Source of the DNA: Nectonema munidae
Lineage: Eukaryota; Nematomorpha; Nectonematoida; Nectonematidae
DNA: 64,000 nt
NCBI GenBank assembly: GCA_030549495.1
Contig: JAUIRK010000121.1
Coordinates: 124,001 to 188,000, forward strand
Direction: 5' to 3'
Both the position numbers and the translations under genes were made by a program. Numbering within the stretch: position 1 is the first letter of the stretch; each line of letters begins with the position of its first letter. Shown piece after piece: positions 50,526-62,279 of the stretch. Below the pieces are notes generated by a model, which was not told the origin of the DNA, made no database searches, and was given only the letters and a program-made list of their open reading frames with translations.

Positions 50526-53500
50526 GTATGATTTTAAAGGAGAATCCTTATCTAAATACTTTCATTTCCCACCCAAAATTGTATTTAAATCAATACGTTT
50601 TTTCTTAGGAATTACGAGTTTTGGTCTACTCAGCCTGTGCCAAGTTTTTCTGAAAGTTCTGAATCCAAAATCGTTTCTGGTCCTTTGCGAACGGACCCCA
50701 AGATATCAGAAGTTCAGAATGAAACCCTTAAGTTGCCTGATGGCTTCATTTGGTATGATATTGATGTGAATAAAGACAGCGATTTGCAAGAAATCCACAC
50801 TCTCCTTTATCAAAATTATGTCGAGGATGATGACAATCTGTTCAGATTCAACTACAGCCCAAAGTTTTTGAAATGGGCCCTTTCTCCTCCTGGTTGGCAC
50901 TCTACATGGCATGTTGGAATAAAAGTACTGTTCTGTTATCTCACTAGCGCACCCATTTATATATTTTCCTTCACAAGTCTATTTCCCATTTTCCTCGGTT
51001 CAACTTTTGGAGTTGGAGATGTCTAAAAATTGGCGCGCGTGTGTGTGTGTACAACAACGACTGCTAACGAGCGAATTTTTTGTCAAACACTTTTGCTCTA
51101 AAATATATTTCTGTGAGCGGTCTGGAAGAGATTGATTAAAACATTATTTTCGAACATAGGCTTTATTTTGACATTAAGTATTTCTTTCCAATTTGCACAA
51201 ATCACATGTAACTGGTTTAAACATTTTTAAAATTTTGTTTCATAAATTTTTCCTTCTTTAATGAGAACCGCTTATATTTGGTGGAAATATATTTCTGAAA
51301 GTATAAGTACCTTGAAGTGTTTTCATCGACAATGTGTAATTGCACCATTTTTGTCGAACGATGAACAAAGAAGGCTGCGTGCTTCTGGTATCGAGACAAA
51401 TATGATGAAAAACTCACACTACTTTTAGCTTCGTGTTCAATTCAAGTGTAAAAAAGGAAAAATTTTGAATTCGAAAAATAACCGTTTTGACAATGATTAA
51501 ACCTAATAATTATAAGTGGTAGTAGTAAGTGGCCATAATTGTATGACTGACATATGTTAACCCTAGGACGCTTATACCTGTCAATTGACAGATTTTATGC
51601 ACAAAAGGTTAAATTAAACAAAATTCTCTACTCAAATAAGCGTCATATTTCACAAGTCTAAATTATTTAATGGAATTCAAGTGATCGATGATTGAATTGT
51701 TAAAAACTTGTTTATACCTTTAAAGTTCATACCGGACAATTGACTTATAGAGAAGATTTCTGTTAAATTAGTGATTATTTCGAAAAAAAAGGTAAACTCT
51801 TTTTGAAGTAAAACGAGTAATTTATTTTTTGTAAAAGAATCAAAAAATTATTCTTGGCTTAAACACTTTTTACAAACATCCATCGAACAAGTGTCACATA
51901 TAATACATTCCACAGCTATAGCAGCTTGTTCTCGTTTTGTTTTTCATGCAATACCTGTAAGTTGATCTTCGTTTTTCTGATTGATTAGAGTGTTGAGAAT
52001 TTGCATTTGTAATATTGAAAAATTGAGCGGAATTTTTCTTTCTATTTCTGCTTTCTTCACAGAGAGATTCTCCAAGGTTTTTTTCTTTTTTTTTGCTCGT
52101 AAAGTTTCTACCAAAGTTTTCCTGTTTTTCAAAAGTTTTTTTGCTAAATTCAAACTAATGAGGAAGTTATATGTTGTAAGGTTCAAACATTTGTTTTTAT
52201 AGGGTTCCATAAGTTTTAGAACAACATGTTCAGGCAACCCAGCTGATCTATCTTCTTTTCCTGTATATAGGAATGCATCCAAAACTTGTGTCACAAATGA
52301 ACCAAAATTTGATTCCAAATTTACCCGGCTTTGATGGGATGTATTGGATAAACGAACACTTGTTTTTGCAGGGAAATAGTTGTTCGTCAATCGTAACATT
52401 CCAAGATGGATTAAAACTATTATGACAATTATTCATAACTGAATTCCACAATTGCCTTATGGGTGCAAATTTATCAATGTCTTTTCTTGAATTTCTAGAG
52501 TGCAAATCATCAAATCGAATATACCTTAAAAAAAATTTGTACTTGCTCTTCGAAAGTGTTTCTTGAAATATTGTTTCCCATAATTTTGTTCCCAAAATGA
52601 GTGTAAAGGCTCGTTTTTGCCTTTGTAAACTTCTCTTAAAATACAAAGCCCAAAAAATCCTCTTATGTCCACTTCATCTATAGAAAAATCATTATCATTT
52701 TCATTCTTTGCTTTTTGTAAAGTTTGGTTTAAAATTCTTCTTATATTATTCATGCCAAATAGCTTTTCAAAAACGTCTTTACAGTTTTCAGTTTGAGAAG
52801 ATACAAATCTTGTTAGACCACTTTTCATACGGAATATATTTTTAGACGTTCTTTTTGTTATATTTTTTGATTCATAACTCCACTTTGTTCCATCTTTACT
52901 TGTTATAGAAGATGTTTTCAGAAACGAATGTTCTTCAAAAAAACTTTCATCAGAACTAGACTCATTTTTCGATGATATTTCATTGCTATTGTTTTTTTTC
53001 TTGACTAATAGAAGAAAAGCTTTCAGAATCAGATTTTTCAGATTCTGAATCGACATCATCTTGAAATAATAAAGAGATTTCTTTTTTGAATAATTTATCA
53101 TTTGCCAAGCCATTTATAAATGTTTAGATGAATTCAAACAAAAAAATCTATAAAAAAATTTAAAAATAAATTAATATTTTATTTCAATTATTCTATTAGT
53201 AATAATTAGAGGGAGGAAAAATTGACTTTAAATTTTGAAAAGTTGACTTTTTACCTCCAAAAATTGACTTATTAAAAAAAAGTTTCTTTATGCTAATGAA
53301 TGTCATATTTTGTTTCCAAATATACATATAAGATGAAAAATATGCAAAAAAAAATTTTAAATCAAGAACATTGTAATAAAATATCATGTATTTTAAAATA
53401 TTTTCTTCATTAAAGTTTCTATCTTTTTCCAATAGTTTCTTCAATTTTGAAAACGAGCGTTCAACTTCTGAAGTAGTAGCTTGACAGTCCTGTAACTTCA

Positions 53501-56500
53501 AATAAATACTAGGTGAAATTTCAGAATGTAAAGTAAGAAAAGTAAAGCTGTCACTAAAGTATTGGTAAAATTTATATCTGTGACTTTCACAAATGATTCA
53601 AGACTTTTATTTTCAATATAACTTTCAAGATATCTTTTATGTTTGTTGGTTGATCTGTGCTTGTCCACAAAAAAGGTTTTATCTTATTTTACTTCTGTCA
53701 TACATAATTTACAATACAAAATGCTTTTATCTGCAGAAAAGGTGAATTCTCTCGGATATTTTGAGACAAATGAAGATATTTTATGTGATCTGCTCTGAGC
53801 AATTTTCGGCATGCTTAATCTTCAATTTCAAAAAGTTAACAACACGAGAGTAAAAAGAATAGTTTTCATTAGTAAGAAAAAGTATCAGTTGTGTGTAAGA
53901 GAGAGAGAGAGAGAGGGAGCAATGAAAATACAGTGCTGTGCAAATTAATTGGGACAGTGCTGAAATTAATCATTGCTTACAGAAATTTAAAAACAAATAC
54001 GATAACAAGCTGTAAGATATCATATGCAATAATTAAGCTGCTCATACAAACATTATAAACTTGGTGCCAGTGACACGTGATCATGATCATATCTCAAGCC
54101 ACTGAAGAAATATGACAAAAAGTGAAATTATACTTAAAAAGCAGGCGTCACAAACCTATGGCTCGCGAGATTAATATGCTCCTATTGAAGATCACATACG
54201 GCTTTCAAACAACTTAGGTACTTTTAAGGAATAAGAAATATTCAACAAAAGTGAAAAATTCCCTTCACAACATCATAGCTCTTCAAATCTATGTTTTTAA
54301 TGAAATGTCTTATATTTTTAATAATAAAACTTGCTAAACTCTTAATCTGATTCTATTTTTTGTATTTCTGTGTTTATAGGACTTCTAAAGGAATGCATCA
54401 AAAAATGAGTGTTTTTTTGCTCTTTCGATCAAAAGGCACTCTACCTCTGTTAGAATGTTATATTTTTAAAAACTAAAATTGTGTAAAAAGAAATACATTT
54501 TATATTTCGATTGAAAATAAGCTTCAAACAGAGTTCAAGAGGGCTCCTTATTAACAAACCCGTTTATTAATTGAAATTTAAAACTATATATTTATTTGAT
54601 ACCTTCATTTGTTGTGAGTTTGATCCAATTTATAAAATTTTTAATGCTAATTAATTGACAATATTATTTAGAATTAATTATTGGAATTAATGATTCAAAT
54701 TTTAAGTTGATGGAATCTTCTACCTTGATAAAAAAAACCTTTAAAACAGCTATATACAATTTTTTTGAAAAATTTGTGAGAAATGAAAACAAATATTGAA
54801 AAATAGAAAAGTATTTATGTTAAGTAGTGAAAAATTATATTTCAAAACAAAAATTGACTTTATTGACTGAATAACAAAAAATTGACTTTTGTTGACTTAA
54901 AAAACATACAAATGATAATTATCATTCAAGTAGCAAAATAAATGAAAAGATTGTTTTTGAAACATTTCCAAGACTCAAAGCAAAATTAACTTTATTGACT
55001 TTTACTCGTCCTTGTAATAATGTATCATATAAAATTTGTGTTTTTTATTTATATACAAGCTTTTGATATGTACAATATAAATAAAAACATATTTATAAAT
55101 TCTCATCAACAAAGAAGGATTTAAATATTTAATAAAATAAAAATTTTTAACCAATAATGATGCAATTTAGTTCAACGGGTCAATTGACCGGTATGGACTT
55201 TAAAGGTAAGAAAATTTTTGAGCATCTTAGGGTTAATCAAGATTGGAAGTGTAATCAATGATATCCTTTTAAATTTTGAGTTTTCAAAAGTGTGTGAAAT
55301 CTCACAAAGTAGAAAATATTATATATACCCTTTTTTTAATAATCTTCCACCTTATCAAGAAAGCTGCATAGACTGAACTCTATACACATTCCTACTTTCT
55401 TATCAATATGAATTATGCAAGGTTGGCTTTTAGTATACTAGAGTTGAAAGGGCGTATGAAATGAGTCTATAGTTCTAGACCCATTTTTTCATAGAATTAA
55501 GTTTGAATCGCAAACTCCCTGAGATTTTATATTCCTTAAAACGAATAATTTCCCATAATTCCTATATTATTTAATTGGGACGTGTATTTCCCAATCTTAT
55601 GATCTCTTTCCAGCAACAAAATCTTTACCTTTCCTCAATCAAACTATTTTTTTTGTTTTCATCATTTATGAATTCTGTGAACTTTTCAGACTAAGCAATC
55701 CGGCAAGCTGTTTGGTTTTATTTCTGGAGTGCCTTCAACTATTAGAGTGAATGGAAGTGAGTTGAAGTGCGCCGATATAAACTTTTTATGTGTTCACAAA
55801 CGCTTAAGGTCTAAAAGGGCTGCTCCCTTGCTCATTAAAGAAGTGACTCGCAGAATCAACCTCTGTGGTATCTTTCAAGCCATCTACACCGCGGGTGTTG
55901 TTCTTCCCTCTCCTTTTGCTTCAACTAAGTATTGCTTTTCTCTTCTTTTTTTCATTACCTATTAGTGATCGGACCATTAATCGGAATCATGTTTTTTAAA
56001 TATCGGAATCGAATTGGAAGATTTCATTAGTATATTGCGATACCTCAGTTCCCATTCCTTTTATTCTTAGGAGTATTTAAAAAAGTTGAATTTTTAAACT
56101 TTGTTTAACTCGATTTTTTGATGTTCCAAATCCAAACACAAAATGATTAAAATAAAATTTTAACTTTACACATAAGAGAATTAAGAATCGGAATCATACA
56201 AATCGGTCGCATCACTATTTCATATATTATTTGTATTTCATTTTCAATGTTATCACTTTATTCCCCATTGAATGTGGGGATGCGTAAACCTCAATAAAGA
56301 TCCTTCGGAATTTATCAATTTCGGACATTTTTTTCTTATTCAATTTATACTTTGATTGATGTCAAATCTTATACAGCGATTAATTTAGGCATACATTGGT
56401 AAGATTTAAATCCCCCCTCACAATCATCATTTGTTTAAGGCAGTTGTTTTTCTTTTAACGAATAGGGACTGACTGTCGCACCGAGTGATAATCACGTCTC

Positions 56501-59500
56501 CACTTCTTCCTAGCAAATGCACCCTTTTTCCATCTCAACTAGGATTTAATTGATTTATCGCTGAAATAATTTTCCTGAGAAATCTAAAAGTTAAATTGAG
56601 AATCTTTTAACGCCAATATGGATACATAATAAGTAAGACTGATCTTTATTCTCTTTTCAAAAAGCTGTATGTTTAATAATTCTTTTTTTAAAGTTGATCT
56701 TTTTTGAGATAAAAAGTTGAATACATTTCAAAAATTTGTCTCACATTAACAAGATTTAGGTTGTGTGGGTAACAAAGCATTTTGTGATCGTTGAAAAGAT
56801 TTTGATAGTTATAAAAGTTTCAATCCAGAATTTAGACTCAAGTCTCGAATGCAATACTTGCAATTTGAGATGCGTGAAGGCTTTCTAATTCCAACCCTTT
56901 ATCTAAATCGACAATAATGTCCAAATTGTTCGTTTTTAGAAGAGATCAACTCCATTGCATTACAAAGAAATCACTTATCTTCCTTTTGTAGTTTCAGAAA
57001 AGGATAAATGAGTAAAGAGCTAAACTGAGCAGTCATATTGAAAACCAGAGTAGGGGTTTATCTAGAATAGTATCTAGGGTTTATCTAGATTTTTTAATCG
57101 AATCAATAATTCAAAATTTGTCAATTCTGCTGTAGAGACTAGATCAATTACATCAGAGGATTCTTGAGCTGCAACCAGAGAATTACAAAAAAATTGATTG
57201 ACAAATACCTTGACACATTGTTTCAAAAAGATCAACATTGTTCCTCTCTAGGTGAACATAGTAAACTCATATTCGACACAATCGCAGCTATTTGTTAAAT
57301 TACTCGTTTAATATTATAGTCAATCCACTGCTCTGTTCGATATTCCAAGCTGTAAATATACTTTGCTAGTGACTTTGTGGTTGATATTAGTTTTTGAATG
57401 AATTGGTTTTTTCGAGAAAACTCTCGGAATTTTAGGTATGTCTTTATCTTTTTGTTGGTATTACATCCAAAGGAAGAATAATAATCAACGATAATTATAC
57501 AGTTAGGGATGTGATGCTTAAGAATGAAACCTAAGACGAAATTCGTGGTTTCAACGGATAGAACATCTGCTGGGGCAATATTAAGTTTTTACTCGGGTTC
57601 AAAGATTAAACATGAAGAAAGCAAAATTTTTCCACAATTTATATAATTACCAGACAAAAATTATATGCCCCATTCAGATGTAGTCTTATAGGAAGGGATA
57701 TCGAAAAAGTAGGAAAACGCCCTGCCTTCTTTATACTCGCATATTGTGTGTATTGGCAGATACTGGCATCGCTCACTGCATCCAAAAAAGTTGGTGGAAG
57801 TTGGATTTTCGTGTCTGCCTCGATGCCTCACGATGCAGATGATGTGCAAGCTTTACAAACTGCCCGACAAAACAAGCACTCCAGGCCTTCGCCCGCTAAC
57901 CATCGATGACGTCGAACAAACACGCAACCTCTTTTCCCAATATCAGAGCCAGTTCAGCCTGACTCCACTCTTTTCGCAAGACGAATTCGCTCATTGGTTC
58001 TTAGAGAAGTCTTTGTTGTTTTTATAGTAAAACCAGGGCGACTTTTTCAAAACAAAAGGCATCGCGTCGACTGCTTTATTCTTTTAAACGAGGAGGGATA
58101 GGCGAAAACTCCTCATTTCATTTTAATCCTAATTAAGCTTAATAATTTCTCCTTCACTATCCTAGCATTAATGCCTTCAACATGACAGTGGTTTCATTAA
58201 GAACTATTTATGTAAAATAAGACTACTTTCAATTGATAAGTAAATAAAGATCATCAAAGCTAACTGTTGATACTAGTTGGTTGATGCTGACGCACAGCTG
58301 TTAGATGGCAGTTCAAACCTCACGGCGAGAAGCTCAAATTTTTTTAAAGTGCAACTGATGATGATGCTTCAATATCCGAAAGCGCTCTTTCACAGAGTGT
58401 ACGATTAGTGATGATGATTGAATACAAGGGAACTTACCATTTCTATTTATATGAAAATGAATATAATGAACGCAAATTTTTGAGTTCAAATCATTCAAAA
58501 TATCCCCCTCTCCATATTTCAATGATGTGTGTCTTGTTTTTCATTACATTATGAGAAGTATGATACACTTTACGTTGGGTATATACACTTTATAGATACT
58601 TTTATTGTCATTTGTTTTTACATACAATTTTTTCAAAGTATAAAAAATAAGACGCTTCAATTGGATTAATAAGAAATATTTATTGATATAAAAAATCAAT
58701 TCAAGTTTGAAATAAGAATATGGCTTTTGATTTAGGTGAACATTTATCAATATTTTATCACAGATATGAACATTATCATGTTTATCAATAAAAATTTTGT
58801 CGCTTCTTTTAAAAACGGAGTCGGTATAGTTTTGTCGACTCCGTCTCCAACAACTTCTTAAATGACTTCGGCTCCGCCTTCGCAGCCGCTATTGAAACAC
58901 AAATAGAGTTGTGCTCTTAAAATTCTTCGCAAATATGCGCGTATCTTGGGTGTTGATTGCTATTGATTCTTTGTCATTTTTTCATAATGGGAATCATATT
59001 TTAGCGAATCTTGTATGATTTATTGCTCTTTCTTTTTAATTTTGGTAAATATCAAGTTCTTCACATCATATATGCGTTTATAAGCAAAACTAAATAATTC
59101 TTTGTATTCACATAGATAAAATATTATAGCATTCAAAATAGTTCACCATCTGTGATATTTTTCAAACTTTCCTTTCTTCTACTCTGAAGTATCCTCCATT
59201 TGTTTTATTATTTCGTATCCTTTTTAATAAAATAGGGAGTCCATATTTCTCTGGATTAGCTGATCTAAAAATTTGACATGCATAACTACCGTCCAAATAA
59301 CTCATTTACTTGCTTTTTAAAGATATAAAGTCATAACTTTTTTTATTTTAAACCTATGCCGTGTTTAGCCAACTATTAAATGACATTCTAATTAACTTTT
59401 TTATAGTAATTGAAAGAGATATCAGGAAAAGAAATTTAAAACAAAATGGAGAAAATTGAAGGCGATTAATTAAATAATGTAAAACATATCTCATAGTTGC

Positions 59501-60019
59501 AACAACCGCCTAGACCTTAACTTGCTCCGAAATCAGCCGTATTATTCTAATTAACTTTCTAATTTACATATGGTAGATAGCGCAATTAAGGGAGTTTGAT
59601 GAGAAATTTTTTTTCTCTTAATGAACCCGAAATTCATTTCTCTTTTCTCTCTATTTAGAGAAAACGTAATCTACTCGTACGTCGTGCAGAGCGAGGATGA
59701 CGTCATCACGGACTTCGTGAGTTTTTACTCCTTGGCCTCGAGCATCATGTCGCCTCATCCAGAGCACAAACAACTGAATGCCGCCTACCTCTTCTATTAC
59801 GCGTCCACCACGACTTCCTTACACGCTCTCATTCAGGATGTTTTGGTTCTGGCCAAAAATTTGGGATTCGACGTTTTTAACGCCTTAGATATCATGCATA
59901 ATAAGGAATTTGTTTCTGACTTGAAGTTCGGTGTTGGAGATGGTGTTTTGAATTACTACTTATTTAATTGGCGAACTGCTAAAATTGAACCTAATAAAAT
60001 TGGCTTAGTTTTGCAATAA
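50305..60019 (+). CDS. NMT: Glycylpeptide N-myristoyltransferase (NMT), 5 exons, 461 aa seen, start exon missing
   Basis: NMT transfers myristate from myristoyl-CoA to the N-terminal glycine of cytosolic proteins. Exons are 50305-50525, 50609-50924, 55690-55928, 57760-58008 and 59659-60019; all are in phase and GT-AG. Diagnostic motifs run in order: [66 protein letters not shown] (acyl-CoA binding), [57 protein letters not shown] and the C-terminal IGLVLQ, whose terminal carboxylate is the catalytic base. Human NMT1 is 496 aa, so only the poorly conserved N-terminus is absent. A stop directly before 50305 shows that the frame must come from an upstream exon. Exon-intron phases and motifs make the identity firm. 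Confidence 0.95.
50609..50924 (+). CDS. NMT: NMT exon (residues 74-179)
   Basis: After an 83-nt intron the exon reads [16 protein letters not shown], then [36 protein letters not shown] and [16 protein letters not shown]. These match the human [38 protein letters not shown] and ALRPPGWLPQWHCGVR. It ends AAA before donor GTACTG, phase 0. Confidence 0.95.
51297..51402 (-). repeat. tRNA-derived SINE, family A, partial copy
   Basis: The segment AGTATAAGTACCTTGAAGTG, GTTTTCATCGACAATG and AACAAAGAAGGCTGCGTGC to GGTATCGAGAC matches the first two thirds of the family. The tRNA-like end is missing. It is diverged. Confidence 0.6.
51850..53113 (-). pseudogene. piggyBac transposase pseudogene (PGBD4-like)
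   Basis: On the minus strand an acidic N-terminus (53113 down) leads to the catalytic core: [56 protein letters not shown] (first catalytic Asp) and [19 protein letters not shown] (second Asp). [20 protein letters not shown] follows, where the expected third Asp (TDNF) is Tyr. The C-terminal cysteine-rich finger (about 51850-51930) reads [17 protein letters not shown]. Frameshifts lie near 52.55 and 52.26 kb. It is inactive by frameshift and by the missing Asp. Confidence 0.9.
53196..53825 (-). pseudogene. BED-like zinc finger plus hAT dimerisation remnant
   Basis: On the minus strand the N-terminal part (about 53825-53560) begins [15 protein letters not shown] and has a BED/CGGBP1-like finger, [20 protein letters not shown] then [17 protein letters not shown], with one in-frame stop. 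One frameshift later comes [18 protein letters not shown] and [19 protein letters not shown], then [16 protein letters not shown], the hAT C-terminal dimerisation motif (53501-53350). The DDE catalytic region that should lie between is absent, so this is an internally deleted hAT gene. Confidence 0.75.
53199..55021 (-). mobile_element. hAT derivative nested in piggyBac, exact 8-bp duplication
   Basis: The element spans 53207-55013 and is flanked by GTAATAAT on both sides (53199-53206 and 55014-55021). The ends TAGAGGGAGGAAAA and, reverse-complemented, AAGGACGAGTAAAA match at about 9 of 14. Both ends have subterminal ATTGACTTT-type repeats (53221-53270 and 54845-55000). The interior holds a zinc-finger piece joined to a hAT dimerisation piece, with no catalytic domain, so it is non-autonomous. 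It must be younger than the host piggyBac. Confidence 0.82.
53931..53957. repeat. Tc1/mariner-like end fragment
   Basis: TA followed by CAGTGCTGTGCAAATTAATT and GGGACA resembles a mariner/Tc1 terminal repeat. I saw no matching opposite end in the next kilobase, so it is a solo end or chance similarity. Confidence 0.4.
55690..55928 (+). CDS. NMT: NMT exon (residues 180-259)
   Basis: The exon reads [55 protein letters not shown] and [13 protein letters not shown]. It contains the acyl-CoA-binding loop (VHKRLRSKR) and matches the human exon almost residue by residue. It ends AA before donor GTATTG; the Lys codon is completed by the next exon. Confidence 0.96.
55929..57759 (+). other. NMT intron with a small MITE
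   Basis: The intron runs from GTATTG to TTGGCAG. It holds an inverted-repeat element at about 55965-56218 and otherwise AT-rich sequence. Confidence 0.85.
55965..56218. mobile_element. Probable hAT MITE
   Basis: The left end TAGTGATCGGACC and the reverse-complemented right end TAGTGATGCGACCGAT are inverted repeats. GGAATC-type motifs are repeated inside. I could not see a clean 8-bp duplication, so the insertion is old or the ends are misjudged. Confidence 0.55.
57760..58008 (+). CDS. NMT: NMT exon (residues 259-342)
   Basis: The exon reads [39 protein letters not shown] and [19 protein letters not shown], then [11 protein letters not shown], matching human YWHRSLNPRKLIEV and MSQEEVEHWF. 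It ends AA before donor GTCTTT, and the Lys codon is completed in the last exon. The frame reading past the donor stops soon after and is intronic. Confidence 0.94.
58009..59658 (+). other. NMT last intron
   Basis: The intron runs from GTCTTT to ATTTAG. It contains a possible SINE-like trace at 58270-58330 (GTTCAAACCTC) and a cluster of GGAGTCGG/GACTCCG motifs at 58815-58895. No gene is seen. Confidence 0.8.
58815..58900. repeat. GGAGTCGG/GACTCCG motif cluster
   Basis: The forms ACGGAGTCGGTAT, TCGACTCCGTCTCC and GACTTCGGCTCCGCC lie within 70 bp in an otherwise AT-rich intron. They could be one end of a hAT-type MITE; no partner end is identified. Confidence 0.35.
59659..60019 (+). CDS. NMT: NMT last exon (residues 342-461, stop)
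   Basis: The exon reads [59 protein letters not shown] and [16 protein letters not shown], then NKIGLVLQ and a TAA stop. The exact C-terminus LVLQ is retained, as needed for catalysis by the terminal carboxylate. AATAAA overlaps the stop region (60015-60020). The exon is visibly less AT-rich than its flanks. Confidence 0.97.
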
Positions 60020-61754
60020 ATTTCCCAAAATCGCTCTCTCTCTCTCTCTTTCTTTTTCTTCTTTTTTACTTTTGAAATTGAATTTACCTTATTATTCAAG
60101 TAAATACATTATTCTATGGCGCTCGAAATCTTTTTCATTCTTCACTGTATAAAATATTAAAAAGGCGACCCACTATAGCGAGGTAAACTTTTGCTGAATC
60201 TTTTTGACATGTTGCATAACTATTCTTAATTGTATTCGTTTCCAACGTATAAATGTACACGTGAGAACACTTCTTTCTTTAATTTGTTAGTAGTCGTCAC
60301 TTCTTTATTCTTTCAAATAACGAGTGAGCCTTTTCTTGACGATCTTTCTTGTCCATTATTTCGTTTCTGGCATCTTTTCATTCTACACCGTATCAGGGTA
60401 TGTACAAATTTTTTTAATCTAAATTAGACAACTGCACACCATAACCCATATTTTACGAAATCTCTTTATCTTTCTCTAACTTTCACTTTTGATTTGCGCC
60501 CTTTCTATGAAAATGTCTTCTAACGACTTCTAAATTTTTCAAATGTTAACGTATAAAATAAATTTTAACTTTTCTAGATGATGTTTTTTGTAATTACACT
60601 TCGGTGAAGTAACGTTTTCCTTAGAATCTTTACGTAGGATTCTTTTGAATTGTTAGGAAGCTGGATAGAGTTTGGATGGTTTCTTGTTCACATCCTTGAA
60701 AATCCTTTTTGAATTGAATCCTTGAATTGTGCCTTTTCCTTGAAAACATTTTATTTGAAATTTTTTCATTTTTTACCCTTCTCGAATAGCCAAATATATC
60801 AATCGCATTTGGTTTTTATTGAAACAATTAGCTTTTTCCAAACTTCAAATAATATTAATATTAGATTACTTTCTATATTTCTTTCAAACCTATTTATTAT
60901 ATAATATTATGTGGCTTTAAACAGAATAATTAGAAAATGTGGTATAGGTTTTTTATGGTTATACACCACCATTAATTAAACAATATATGTGCTATCAAAA
61001 GCATCATTGTTCAATGGATTCAGTACAACGTCTTTTAAATGCCTCATTTGGTAGAAAAATTCCATAGGCTTATTAATACATGTTAGCATGACCAGTTGTT
61101 TTTAATGCTTTTTTAATAAGAAGAAAAGAAAACATTTCTCTACATTCATATTGATAGCATACTATATATTAGTATACTCGGGAATCCGTCCTTCAACTGC
61201 TCTAACCCAGTGAATAAGCTCACGTTATTTGGTATTAGTGGCAAGATTTAAGTGATTTTTTCCATATTCTTTCAAGTGTTTTGTGTGCGTGTGCCTATAT
61301 ATATATATATATATGTGTGTATGTATATATAATGAGTGCATTGAAGATTAATAAATAATCGAAAAACATTTTCATTAAAATAAGCGATGAATATTATAAC
61401 GAAGTCAATCAATACCTAATACTTCGAAGGGATTGCTATTACTTTGTACGTTGGATGCACTGCTGTTATTGTTTTTCTTGCTATTTATGTATTAAATTAA
61501 AGTATATATGTATAAGTATATTGTATATTTGTGCGCACACACACACACACACGCGCAAGTATGCCTCTTTCTACCTTAAATTAGCATAACGCATTAAATG
61601 ACATGCAAATAAGCTAATACACTTTAATTTGACTTAATTTAATATTTAAAAACTAATTTAAAAACTAAATGATTTTCTTTGCCTCTCACTCACTCTTATA
61701 AAATATTAAAGAAAGAGGTAGTTTTGCGCTTTACAATTATTACCGTCATTGTTA
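60020..61754. other. NMT 3' UTR and convergent spacer
   Basis: A CT-rich run (about 60030-60065) follows the stop codon. AATAAA-like signals occur near 60556. Microsatellites lie at 61296-61316 (AT) and about 61535-61553 (CA). No other gene is recognisable. Confidence 0.5.
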
Positions 61755-61940
61755 TTATTTATTAGCTCTCGTTTTGCCATTAATTTCAAAGATCAGAGAA
61801 AATGCTTTCCAAGCACTTGCTACAGCTGAAGTGGTTGTGTGTTGCGTGATGATCACTCGCTTACCAATCTCAGCGCTCCCACAAATAATATATAGGCGAT
61901 CGGAGATACTGCTTTCGAGATTCGGAGACACCATTCTTCC
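61755..61940 (-). CDS. Possible last exon of an unknown minus-strand gene
   Basis: On the minus strand an acceptor (ATACTTTACAG) precedes an open segment of 61 codons that reads MVSPNLESSISDRLYIICG, SAEIGKRVIITQHTTTSA and AWKAFSLIFEINGKTRANK, then a stop overlapping AATAAA. The segment is clearly less AT-rich than its surroundings, as real exons here are. If real, its upstream exons lie beyond about 64 kb and the gene is convergent with NMT, with the piggyBac at 62.3-63.9 kb in its intron. I do not recognise the family. It could also be chance. Confidence 0.4.
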   Translation of the reverse strand, partial: GRMVSPNLESSISDRLYIICGSAEIGKRVIITQHTTTSAVASAWKAFSLIFEINGKTRANK

Positions 61941-62279
61941 CTGTAAAGTATAATGGGTTGTTATTTGACATTTATGAAATTTCACTGAAACTCTTATAAA
62001 ATTGGTGCAAATGAATTTTGAACGTTCAATACGCTTTGCCCTCTATAAAAGTTTTCATTACAAAGACGTTACATTTCTTTATATGAATAAATTAAGACTT
62101 AGAGAGATTCACTATTTATAGGAATACTAACAGGATCGAGATTAATTTCAACATAAAAGAGCAAGGACTTCATTTGATGTTTTTATTATTCAAATACAAT
62201 TTGAATATTTTCCAAAACCTTTACATTAAAAAATAAAGAGAAAATTTGTTTGAAATATTAAGACAAAAAATTATATACA

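Larger units (their letters stand above)
51557..55236 (-). mobile_element. piggyBac transposon, complete ends, TTAA flanked
   Basis: The element spans 51561-55232 between TTAA duplications (51557-51560 and 55233-55236). The terminal repeats CCCTAGGACGC (left) and CCCTAAGATGC (right, reverse-complemented) match at 9 of 11. A second, subterminal inverted repeat of 24 bp (51721-51744 versus 55179-55202, core CATACCGGACAATTGAC) differs at two positions. It encodes a broken transposase on the minus strand and is split by a hAT insertion (53207-55013). Without that insertion it would be about 1.86 kb. Confidence 0.92.
50925..55689 (+). other. NMT intron with piggyBac/hAT nest
   Basis: The intron runs from GTACTG to TTTTCAG. 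It contains a family A SINE (51297-51402) and the whole piggyBac element (51561-55232) with a hAT derivative inside it. Confidence 0.88.

Noticed and set aside
54139-54166. Another hAT terminus (CAGGCGTCACAAACC, GGCTCGCGAG) inside the nested hAT
   Set aside because: It resembles a Charlie-type hAT end, but no opposite end or target duplication was found, so a separate element is not supported.
61296-61553. AT and CA microsatellites as regulatory elements
   Set aside because: Ordinary simple repeats with no other signal nearby.
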